Source of the DNA: an uncultured Spartobacteria bacterium
Lineage (GTDB): Bacteria; Verrucomicrobiota; Verrucomicrobiia; Chthoniobacterales; Chthoniobacteraceae
NCBI GenBank assembly: GCA_903901425.1
Contig: CAIURC010000033.1
Coordinates: 16,331 to 80,330, forward strand
Length of the DNA stretch: 64,000 nucleotides
Reading direction: 5' to 3'
Position numbers and translations under genes: made by a program. The notes below the pieces were generated by a model, which saw only the letters and a list, made by a program, of their open reading frames with translations, made no database searches and was not told where the DNA came from. Positions 34,107-41,891 of the stretch are shown here, piece after piece. How positions within the stretch are numbered: position 1 is the first letter of the stretch; each line of letters starts with the position of its first letter.

Positions 34107-35012
34107 TTAGAAGCTCACGCCGAGCTTCACACCGCCGAAGACTTCGTTGTCCGTGGTGTTGATCGATTCACGGGCCCGGCCGGAGAAGTTGTAGGCCACA
34201 TACGGAGTCAGGGTGACGCTCTTGGTCAGGTTCACAGGAGCGGCAAGGCTGGCAATCGCATGGGTGATGCCGCTGGTGACGCCTCCAGGAATGCCGCCGT
34301 TCGCACGCGCGCTGATGTCCGAGTAGTAATCCAGACCGTACCCAGCCTTCACCGCAGGAATCAGGGTGAGGAAGGACGCGACCTTGATCGGGTAATCGGC
34401 ACCCACTTCAAAGTAGGAACCGCCGATGTTGAAGTCGTAGTAGTACCCCGTGGAGACGTTCACCGGGCCGAGCGTGGAGGTGAGCACGAAACCGAGTTCG
34501 TTGGTGTGGGCGATGTTGAATTCGCCAGCCCCGAAGCTCCCGGTGGTTGCCGTGGTCCCGCTGAACCCGTCGAAGAACTGGTAACTGGTGTACACCAGAG
34601 TCGCCTTCAGGAAATCGAAGTCGTACGTCAGCGAACCGATCAAATCGAGCTCGGAGTACTCGAGTTTCTCGTCAAACAAACCCGAGTTCACCTTCGTTTC
34701 CACGTTGCTCGTGTACAGAGCGCCAAAGTTGAAGGTCAGCTTGTCGCTGATCCCCTTCAGCGGCACGCTCGCGGAGAACCCGCCCCATGCCGTGTGGTCA
34801 GCGAACCAGAGGCCGCGGAAGTAGTAGCGGGAATCCCAGCCCACTTCCATCGTGCCGGTCATGTCGATGCCGGCCAGCGCGAACAGGCTCTCGTCTTTGT
34901 CTTCGGCAACGGTCTTCGCCGCCACTGCCGTTCCAGCGTTTGCATTCAACGCGGCACAAGCGCTCAGCGCCAAAACCGCCTTCGTAATCGCAGATGTCAG
35001 GTTCTTCATCAT
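34107..35012 (-). CDS. Outer-membrane beta-barrel (porin-like) protein
   Basis: This 301-residue protein starts at one of two adjacent ATGs (35012/35009). A signal peptide (LSACAALNANA) is followed by alternating Tyr/Phe-rich strands: SRYYFRGLWFADH, SLTYDFDFLKATLVY, VNVSTGYYYDFNIGG, a repeated GVKLGVSF-type end. The C-terminal Phe (GVSF) is a standard barrel-assembly signal. The strand pattern fits a barrel of about 12-16 strands. Substrate specificity is not evident. The codon usage is smoother than in neighbours, as in highly expressed proteins, and it has its own terminator. Confidence 0.78.
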   Translation of the reverse strand: MMKNLTSAITKAVLALSACAALNANAGTAVAAKTVAEDKDESLFALAGIDMTGTMEVGWDSRYYFRGLWFADHTAWGGFSASVPLKGISDKLTFNFGALYTSNVETKVNSGLFDEKLEYSELDLIGSLTYDFDFLKATLVYTSYQFFDGFSGTTATTGSFGAGEFNIAHTNELGFVLTSTLGPVNVSTGYYYDFNIGGSYFEVGADYPIKVASFLTLIPAVKAGYGLDYYSDISARANGGIPGGVTSGITHAIASLAAPVNLTKSVTLTPYVAYNFSGRARESINTTDNEVFGGVKLGVSF

Positions 35013-35250
35013 GATGTTTTCTTCGTTTTGATTTTTCAGGTGTTTCAAACAACCGCCGAGGGGCACTTGTTGCCCCGCCGAATAGCACACGTCAGGCCAA
35101 CCCCCCAGAAAATTTTAAGCCCCTCCCCCAGAATCCGGTTTTTCCGAGCGGCCGCCCCGTAAAAAAACTCGCGTCCCTGCCTCCAGACGTTCCCCACCCC
35201 ATCCCCAATCTGGACTGATCTGCGCAAATCGAACCAGTGTTGGAAAATAA
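35013..35250. other. Upstream region of the porin-like gene
   Basis: A 238-bp non-coding region between the DedA-like gene end and the porin-like gene start, both on the minus strand. It contains a short inverted repeat (GGGGCA/TGCCCC at 35060-35076) in the probable 5' leader of the porin-like gene, which could fold as a hairpin in the mRNA. No other element was recognised. Confidence 0.3.
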
Positions 35251-35916
35251 TCAACACCCCCGGCGGCGCATCCAGCCCCGGGCGCCCACCCACAGCACAC
35301 AGGGCAACCCCACCGACAATCCTGCGCTCCACCCCGGCCACGACACCCCCACCGCCCCCACCCACGCAAACACAAATCCCGTCGGCAGACTGCCGCAGAT
35401 CAGCGCCCCAAAAAACCGCCCCGGCTCCATCCGAGCCAAACCCGCCAGACAGGCCACGGCCTCCGGCAGGACCGGCATCCACCGGGACCCCAACACCAAC
35501 CAGACGCCACGCTCCCGGATCAACACCTCCCCCCGGCGCAGATTCTCCGCACCTGCAATCCGTTCTGCCACAGGCCGCCCCAGCCACCGGCTCAACCCGT
35601 ATCCGAGCGCCCCGGACAAAGCCGACCCCAGGCCCGCAAGAAGACCACCCCAGAAAGGGCCAAACACCAAGCCCATGGCGGACATCACCACCGTGCTCGG
35701 CACCGGAAGCACCAAGTCGGCCACCAGCAACAGAACACCGGCAAGGCCGGCCCAAGCCCCAAAACCTTCCATCCATCTCCGGGCGCCCTCCAGGCTGAAC
35801 ACCGCATCAAACCGGTCGCCCCAGAGCAGAAACGGAACCAGAATTCCCGCAAGAGTCGCGCCGGCCAGCCAGAACCAAACCCTGCCGCCCCGGAAAAATG
35901 GCGTCCCCGCTTTCAC
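35251..35916 (-). CDS. DedA/TVP38-family (VTT domain) membrane protein
   Basis: This 221-residue protein has about five membrane helices and the VTT-domain signature: a reentrant PVPSTVVMSAMGLVFGPFWGG block, GLSRWLGR and VLGSRWMPVLPEAVACLAGL. DedA-like proteins are thought to move or scramble phospholipids or undecaprenyl phosphate. The start overlaps the sulfatase-esterase stop in ATGA, so translation is coupled. This is an unusual pairing that suggests membrane work linked to the fused enzyme. Confidence 0.85.
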   Translation of the reverse strand: MKAGTPFFRGGRVWFWLAGATLAGILVPFLLWGDRFDAVFSLEGARRWMEGFGAWAGLAGVLLLVADLVLPVPSTVVMSAMGLVFGPFWGGLLAGLGSALSGALGYGLSRWLGRPVAERIAGAENLRRGEVLIRERGVWLVLGSRWMPVLPEAVACLAGLARMEPGRFFGALICGSLPTGFVFAWVGAVGVSWPGWSAGLSVGLPCVLWVGARGWMRRRGC

Positions 35917-38201
35917 TGCTGCGTTCCCGAGCCGGTGCGCCGCAGAAACGCCAGAACCTCCTGCCGGGCGGCTCCGGAATCAAACACCGCCCCGCCATGC
36001 CCGGCACCGGTAAACAACAGCAACTTGCACTCCACCCCGGCCTCCCTCAACGCAATCTCAAGCCGCTCACTCTGTTCCACCGGCACCTCCGGATCGGCGT
36101 CTCCGTGTAAAATAAGGAACGGGGCGTCCCCGGCGGACACTTGAAACAGCGGACTTGCCTGACGGGCGAGAATCTCGCGTTCCGAAACAATCCCGCCCAA
36201 GAGACGGGCGCCCCGGGTTTGCGCGAGTTTTTCCGGGGGCTGATCGGGACCGGGCACGTTGCCCGGCATGCTGAGAAGATCCGTGGGTCCGAAGAAATCG
36301 ATGACTCCGGCCACGGGTTCGCGCCTCCTGTCGCTGGTGGTGCCCAGAAGCGCGGCGAGATGACCTCCGGCCGAGGCACCGGCGGCAAAGATGCGCTCGG
36401 GATCCAGCTGATGCTCGTCCGCATGGGCGCGGAGCCAGCGCAACGCAGCCCAGCAATCCTCAATCTGGGCTGGCCATTTGGCCCGGGAGGTGAGCCGGTA
36501 GTCCAGACTGGCCACCGCCACGCCTTCCCGGGGAAGCCAGCCAAACGGGCAGTCCTCCTTCGCGCCCCGGCTCCAGCCGCCTCCGTGAATCCACAGCACG
36601 ACCGGCGCACCGCCTTCCACCGGTTTTTCGGGCAGGTACAGGTCCAGCCGCAACGCCCCGCCCACAGGATAACTGTACTCGAGATTGGTCAACCGCCGGA
36701 CCCCTTCCTCGAGCCGCGGCCGTGCATCTCCCGCAGAACGCACCCCGGCCCCCTTCTGGCCAGTCACCGCATCCCCCAGTTCAGAGCGCGCTTCCATCGC
36801 CAGTTTCCTCAGCCTGTCCACCACCCCGGGATGCAGATGCGCCACGTTCTCCCGTTCACCGGGATCGGTCCGCAGGTTGAACAACGACAAAGGCAGGTTC
36901 TCCACACGGTACCCGTGCCGGCTCGCGATCCCGCGGACCCCGGATTCCTCCATCGAACGCGGCTGGATCTTGCCGTAATTCGAAGGCTTCCCACCCCGCC
37001 CGGGCTCGGCCGCAACCGTCAGGTACTCGTGGGGCAGGTGCAGCTTCCAGTCCCCCTCGCGGACCGCATGCAACTCCTCTCCAGAATAAAACCAAAACAC
37101 GTCGCGGCCCTTGGCTTCGGGTTCTCCAAAAAGAACCGGCGCGAGATCCTTTCCATCGAGCCGGGTGTCGGGAAGCGCGGCGCCGCAGAGTTTGGCCAAG
37201 GTCACGCAGAGGTCCATGGAAGTCACCACCTCGTCACTGACCACCGCCTCCGGCACACGGCCGGGCCAACGAGCGATGAACGGCATGCGCACCCCGCCTT
37301 CAAACGCGGTCAGTTTTCCTTCCCGGAACGGCCCAGAACTGCCTGCGTGCTCGCCATAGGACAAAAACGGACCGTTGTCCGAGGTGAACACCACCAGCGT
37401 GTTCCGCTCCACCCCCACCCGCCTCAGCGCCGACAAAATCTCGCCCACCGACCAGTCCAGCTCCTGAACCGCGTCCCCGTAAAGACCGCGGCCGCTGTAT
37501 CCACGAAACCCTTTGGACGCCGCAATCGGCACGTGCGGCATCACATGCGGCACATACAGAAAAAACCGGCCCCGATGGTTGGCTTCAATGAAACGCACGG
37601 CCCGTTCCGTGATCCGACGCGTAAACTGCGACTGATCCGGGTCCAGCTCCGACACGTCCTCGCCCTCGTACCATGGAAGGCCGGGAATTCCCTTCTGCAC
37701 CGGATGCAGCGGCCCGTTGTCGTTGGAATACGGAAGCCCCGCGAACTCCTGGAACCCGCGCCGGGTCGGCCAGAACATGGGCTGTAGCCCGAGATGCCAC
37801 TTCCCGAATGCCCCGTTGGTGTATCCCGCAGCCTTCAACCACTCGCTAAGGATCTTTTCGCGGGGATGAATTCCGCTGGTGCTCAGATGGTTGAGCGCGC
37901 CGCTCATCCCGATCCGGTTCGGGTAACATCCAGACAGCAATGCCGCGCGTGACGCCGTGCACACGGCCTGAGCGACGTAAAAACTGCTCAACCGCAACCC
38001 GCCCGCAGCCATCCGGTCAAGGTTCGGCGTTCCGATGTCCGTTGCCCCAAAACAGCCCAGGTCGCCAAACCCGAGGTCGTCCGCAAGGATCAGCACCACG
38101 TTGGGCGGCTCCTCCGCATGCGCACCCCGCGGCGCGCCCATCCAAACCGCGGCTGCCACCCAGAACCAGTTTGTCCACCGGATACTCCTCTTGCTCCTCA
38201 T
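35913..38201 (-). CDS. Sulfatase-carboxylesterase fusion protein (secreted)
   Basis: This 762-residue protein has a signal peptide and two enzymes in one chain. Residues ~30-490 are a type I sulfatase with LADDLGFGDLGCFG and C81 in CTASRAALLSG, a variant C-x-A-x-R formylglycine site. Residues ~505-760 are an alpha/beta hydrolase (hormone-sensitive-lipase type): HGGG at 539, S610 in GASAGG, and late FLILHGDADP and GAGHGG holding the Asp and His. Together they could strip sulfate and acyl/acetyl esters from one polysaccharide. Usual sulfatases end near 500 residues, so the extra domain is real and in frame. Confidence 0.88.
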   Translation of the reverse strand: MRSKRSIRWTNWFWVAAAVWMGAPRGAHAEEPPNVVLILADDLGFGDLGCFGATDIGTPNLDRMAAGGLRLSSFYVAQAVCTASRAALLSGCYPNRIGMSGALNHLSTSGIHPREKILSEWLKAAGYTNGAFGKWHLGLQPMFWPTRRGFQEFAGLPYSNDNGPLHPVQKGIPGLPWYEGEDVSELDPDQSQFTRRITERAVRFIEANHRGRFFLYVPHVMPHVPIAASKGFRGYSGRGLYGDAVQELDWSVGEILSALRRVGVERNTLVVFTSDNGPFLSYGEHAGSSGPFREGKLTAFEGGVRMPFIARWPGRVPEAVVSDEVVTSMDLCVTLAKLCGAALPDTRLDGKDLAPVLFGEPEAKGRDVFWFYSGEELHAVREGDWKLHLPHEYLTVAAEPGRGGKPSNYGKIQPRSMEESGVRGIASRHGYRVENLPLSLFNLRTDPGERENVAHLHPGVVDRLRKLAMEARSELGDAVTGQKGAGVRSAGDARPRLEEGVRRLTNLEYSYPVGGALRLDLYLPEKPVEGGAPVVLWIHGGGWSRGAKEDCPFGWLPREGVAVASLDYRLTSRAKWPAQIEDCWAALRWLRAHADEHQLDPERIFAAGASAGGHLAALLGTTSDRRREPVAGVIDFFGPTDLLSMPGNVPGPDQPPEKLAQTRGARLLGGIVSEREILARQASPLFQVSAGDAPFLILHGDADPEVPVEQSERLEIALREAGVECKLLLFTGAGHGGAVFDSGAARQEVLAFLRRTGSGTQQ

Positions 38202-38311
38202 TCTGGCCTACACTCTGGACCGGTGACTCCCTCAACGCCAACCGTTTTCCGCATTCTCCGCCCGTCTTTGGGGACGGAGTCCCGCCCGTCTCTGGCAGTC
38301 AAAATCCGGTT

Positions 38312-39634
38312 TCAGGGCTGGGATTCTTCAAGCAGATCCGCACGGACCTGGCCCAGCATCACGCCCACCTCAGCGTCTTCAAGAACCCCTGAACGCCAGC
38401 AGAGCGACGCGGTCAGACGGCCCCCGCGTTCGCTGAAAAACAGGCCCGTTCCAGGCGGTTGAAACACGGTGGGAATGTGCCAGCCGTCGGCAATCTGGGC
38501 TCCGCAAAACCGCTCAATCCCGGGCATGAACGCCCCGGTGTGGGCGTAGTAAAAGGAGGTGATCCGGCCGGAAGCCTCCCGTTTCAGGAAGAGTTGATAC
38601 AGAGGCCGCGGCAACCGGCGCATCCAGTTCACCATGATCAGGAACCCGGGAATCATGCCCTCCCGGTTGGCGCGCTCAAACTGCTGGTGAAGCGCCTGGG
38701 TCGCCCCCGCCAAACTCTCCGTTCCCTCGAGCCCAAGGCTGAAAAACATCTGCGACACCTGGTTCTGAAACAGCGCCCCGGCCGTCCCCCGTTTGCGCAT
38801 CTGGGTGGACACCGCGCACTCCAGCGCGCCCTCCACGATCCCGCGCCTACGGAGCACCGCTGCATGCGCACGCATCGTCACCGCCAGAAAGTACGGCAGC
38901 GAAAAAATCCCGCCGGTCACCCGCTCAGCCCGGGCACGGATTTGCGCGGTCTGTTCCGGGCTGAACCGGACGATCTCAAACCGGGGCTGGCTCGCCACGG
39001 GTTGACTCCCGCCAATCGACACCACCCGTTGCGCGCGGAGTTCCGCATGTCGGATCGTAAACGGCCGCACCGCCTTGAGTTTTTCAAGAACCGGCCGGTC
39101 CACAGCCCGGGGCACCCCCCAGCGTTCAAGCGGCATCCCGGGCCGGTCCGGCGCCTCGGCAAACCGGGCAATCTCCGCCAGGGTCAACTCGGCTCCCCGC
39201 CCATCCCAGAGGAGGTGGTTCCATGTCATCAAAACCGTTGCGCCACCCGGCCGGGCCAGCACGTCAAAACACAGGTGCCCGGCACAGTCGCCGCACATCC
39301 TGCGCAGCGCGATCTCTTCAAACTGGGCGTCCCCGTCGTGCACCACACACTCCAACTCGCCAGGCGCTCCAGGCCGCCACTCCGGAATCGCCCACGGAGC
39401 GCCCCGGTGGATTTCCGCAAACAGGATCGGATACGCCGCGGCAAAGGCTCTCAACGCCACACGGAACCGGTCCACATCAAACCCGCCCCCCACCTCCAGC
39501 ACGCTGACCGCCATGTGCCGCCCCTGGCCGCACCGTTTCATGAGGTCCTCCAACGCCGCAAGGTAACAGTCGCACCCGGCCAGAGGCAGTCTCCAGTCGG
39601 GCTCAATCCGGGTCGTGGGCTTTGGAAGGGACAT
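38312..39634 (-). CDS. Condensation-domain-like/wax-ester-synthase-like acyltransferase
   Basis: This 440-residue protein resembles the condensation / WES-DGAT superfamily. Its main motif is WNHLLWDG, a version of HHxxxDG with the first His replaced by Asn. A second NQVSQMFFSL segment and GWHIPTVFQPPGTG suit a two-lobed chloramphenicol-acetyltransferase fold. ATG 39634 with a GGGGG site is preferred over 39664. The family makes esters or amides from acyl donors. It is divergent from a halogenase-like gene about 100 bp away. Confidence 0.65.
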   Translation of the reverse strand: MSLPKPTTRIEPDWRLPLAGCDCYLAALEDLMKRCGQGRHMAVSVLEVGGGFDVDRFRVALRAFAAAYPILFAEIHRGAPWAIPEWRPGAPGELECVVHDGDAQFEEIALRRMCGDCAGHLCFDVLARPGGATVLMTWNHLLWDGRGAELTLAEIARFAEAPDRPGMPLERWGVPRAVDRPVLEKLKAVRPFTIRHAELRAQRVVSIGGSQPVASQPRFEIVRFSPEQTAQIRARAERVTGGIFSLPYFLAVTMRAHAAVLRRRGIVEGALECAVSTQMRKRGTAGALFQNQVSQMFFSLGLEGTESLAGATQALHQQFERANREGMIPGFLIMVNWMRRLPRPLYQLFLKREASGRITSFYYAHTGAFMPGIERFCGAQIADGWHIPTVFQPPGTGLFFSERGGRLTASLCWRSGVLEDAEVGVMLGQVRADLLEESQP

Positions 39635-39734
39635 GTACCCCCTTTTAAACGGCTGTCTGCCCACCTTGGAATCCCCAAAGTTCCACTCGCTTTTTTCAGC
39701 CCTCCCGCCGGATTCTCCCGCGCAGATTCCTGCA

Positions 39735-40982
39735 ATGAAAATCGCAATCCTCGGTTTTGGCCCTTCCGGCAGTGTGGCCGGCGCGCTCCTGGCCCGGACG
39801 GGCTGCGACGTTGTTGTTCTGGACGAGGACGAACGACCGGCCCTTCTGGTCGGCGAGTCTCTGGTGCCAGGAATGATCCCCGTCCTCCGAAATCTGGGCG
39901 TCGAGGACCGGGTTGCTCAGATCGGGGTCCGCAAACCTGGAGTCACCTTCCACCCGCGTCCCGAGGTCCGGGTGGCTTTCAGCTTTCAAACACTGCCGGC
40001 GCACCACCCGCAATACGCTTACAACGTGCCCAGGCCCGGTTTTGATCAAATCCTCCAGCAGCGGGCCCTCGAATCTGGGGTGCGCCACCTGAAAACCCGC
40101 GCCGAAGTCCGTGCAGAACACGATCGCCTCCTGCTCTCCGACGACACCCTCGCACGCATCGAACACTGGCGTGGCAAACAGCCCGACCTGGTGATCGACG
40201 CCACCGGCCGGCGGAGACTCAGCGCACGGGTCCTTGAAATTCCCGCGGATCTTGGCCCCCGCCGTGATGTCTCCCACTTTGCCCATTTCCATGGAGTCCA
40301 GCGCGAGTCGCCCGAGGGCCAGGTGGCCATCGATTACCTGGAACACGGATGGGCATGGCGGATCCCGCTCCGTGATACCGTCTCATTCGGCATTGTTCTC
40401 CCCCAGCAGGCGGCCACCCATCTTGGCAGTTCCCCGGAGGAACGGCTGCTACGCACCCTCCAAAACAACCCGCAACTCGGGGACGGCCTTGCTGAACCCC
40501 AGCGTGTTTCAGCGGTGCAGACCTACGCAAACTACCAGCTCATCTCCCGGAAAGGCGTGGGCGCAAACTGGGCGGCAATTGGCGACGCATTTGGGTTCGT
40601 CGACCCCATGCTGTCCCCGGGAATGATGGTCGCACTCCAGTCAGCCACACTCCTCGCAGAGGAACTCGCGGGCGCCGGCAGCCGCAGAGACCAGCTCGAC
40701 CGGTACTCCACAAAAATGACGCGGATGCTCAGGGCATGGATGGAGTTGATCGCCTACTTTTATTCGGGCCGGATCTTTGAGATGCACCAGACCGGAAAAG
40801 AAATGCAGAACCGGTATCCGAGGCTTCCCCTCCATATCCTCGAAAAAATCATGAACGCCACCATGGCTGGCATGGCGTCCGGGTTCACCACCGAATCCCC
40901 GTTTCCTCGAAACGTCCTCCGCAGCGTCGACCGGTTCCTGGTCGGCGCCCCGGAAAAAGCCGGGCTGTTCGCCGTGGCCTGA
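39735..40982 (+). CDS. Halogenase-like FAD-dependent oxidoreductase
   Basis: This 415-residue protein starts at ATG 39735, which gives the Rossmann motif AILGFGPSGSVAGALLAR. The halogenase-type GESLVP (residues 40-45) and GWAWRIP (W206, W208, a WxWxIP motif) are both present, with KPGVTF in the segment that holds the lysine in this family. A final GDAFGFVDPMLSPGM block binds FAD. These features point to the flavin-dependent halogenase/geranylgeranyl-reductase-like group. Halogenation is not proven, since related monooxygenases share the motifs. Confidence 0.7.
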   Translation: MKIAILGFGPSGSVAGALLARTGCDVVVLDEDERPALLVGESLVPGMIPVLRNLGVEDRVAQIGVRKPGVTFHPRPEVRVAFSFQTLPAHHPQYAYNVPRPGFDQILQQRALESGVRHLKTRAEVRAEHDRLLLSDDTLARIEHWRGKQPDLVIDATGRRRLSARVLEIPADLGPRRDVSHFAHFHGVQRESPEGQVAIDYLEHGWAWRIPLRDTVSFGIVLPQQAATHLGSSPEERLLRTLQNNPQLGDGLAEPQRVSAVQTYANYQLISRKGVGANWAAIGDAFGFVDPMLSPGMMVALQSATLLAEELAGAGSRRDQLDRYSTKMTRMLRAWMELIAYFYSGRIFEMHQTGKEMQNRYPRLPLHILEKIMNATMAGMASGFTTESPFPRNVLRSVDRFLVGAPEKAGLFAVA

Positions 40983-41195
40983 AGGCATTTTATTTCCGTT
41001 AAACCGGCTGGGATGCGCAGCATGCGGAACGACAGGCCTTCGGCAGATGGCAAACAAAGCTGGGGAAAAGATCTGAGGGATTCGGGGAACCGACTGCGCG
41101 CACGGTGCGTCACCGCTCTACACTGAAAGGCATGCCGTGGATCGCGGCGCCTGCTTCCGCCGGTGTCAGGGCGCTGACTTGGACCACACCCCGAA

Positions 41196-41230
41196 TTGAC
41201 AGAATTCTGTCCATGTGGGAATAGAGTCCC
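41196..41230 (+). promoter_or_regulatory. Promoter and operator of the YefM/YoeB operon
   Basis: A consensus -35 TTGACA (41196-41201) overlaps a perfect 14-bp palindrome, GACAGAATTCTGTC (41198-41211). An AATAGA-like -10 follows at 41220. The GTG start is only a few bases further, so the mRNA would be nearly leaderless. Antitoxin-toxin complexes of this kind typically repress through such palindromes. Confidence 0.55.
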
Positions 41231-41482
41231 GTGCAGACCATCAATTACACGGAAGCGCGAAATCAACTGGCTGGCCTCATGGAGATGGCATCCCGCGACC
41301 GTGAGCCCATCACCATTACTCGGAACGGGACCGGGGTCGTGGTGCTGCTAGCGATAGAGGAGTACGAGGCCATGGAAACGACTCTGCACCTGTACTCCAC
41401 GAGAGCGAACTCCGTCCAGATCCAGCAAAGTCTGGCTGACTACGCGGCAGGCAAAATCCAATCCGGCGAGTTGTGCGACTAA
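41231..41482 (+). CDS. yefM: Phd/YefM-family antitoxin
   Basis: This 83-residue protein starts with GTG. The N terminus (INYTEARNQLAGLMEMASRDREPITITRNG) is the standard YefM DNA-binding fold, and the C terminus (TRANSVQIQQSLADYAAGK) is the disordered toxin-binding tail. Its stop overlaps the toxin's GTG start. It should neutralise the downstream YoeB-like nuclease. Confidence 0.85.
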   Translation: MQTINYTEARNQLAGLMEMASRDREPITITRNGTGVVVLLAIEEYEAMETTLHLYSTRANSVQIQQSLADYAAGKIQSGELCD

Positions 41483-41733
41483 GCTGGCTCCCCAACGGCT
41501 GGAAAGACTACCTGTACTGGCAGGAAAAGGACCGCAAAATCCTCCAAAGGGTCAACGATGTCATCAGAGATGCTTTGAGGAACCGGTTCTCTGGAATCGG
41601 CAAGCCAGAGCCGCTCAAGAAAAATTTGGAAGGGTGGTGGTCCAGACGGATTACACAGGAGCATCGACTCATTTACCGTGTCGAGGGCGATAGCCTTCTG
41701 ATTCTGCAGTGCAGATTTCACTACGAAGACTGA
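41473..41733 (+). CDS. yoeB: YoeB/Txe-family mRNA interferase toxin
   Basis: This 86-residue RelE-fold nuclease has GTG start and matches YoeB closely: a WKDYLYWQEKDRKILQRVN helix, GIGKPEPLKKNLEGWWSRRITQEHRLIYRV and a C-terminal QCRFHYED. The active-site Glu (in LEGWWSRR region), Arg, His and Tyr of YoeB are present. It cleaves mRNA at the ribosome. The length is complete, so the pair is probably functional. Confidence 0.9.
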   Translation: MRLSWLPNGWKDYLYWQEKDRKILQRVNDVIRDALRNRFSGIGKPEPLKKNLEGWWSRRITQEHRLIYRVEGDSLLILQCRFHYED

Positions 41734-41891
41734 GTTTTTCAGGAGGGTGAATGCACGGTTCGGCGGGCACATCTTGAAAACTGCCCTGTGGTTTTCGGGG
41801 TGAAACGCCCGAACCTGACTGCAGATCCTGATTCTTGGAACGGCATCCGTTGCCAGTTCAACACCTCGGACCGAGCCCCGATGACCCCATC

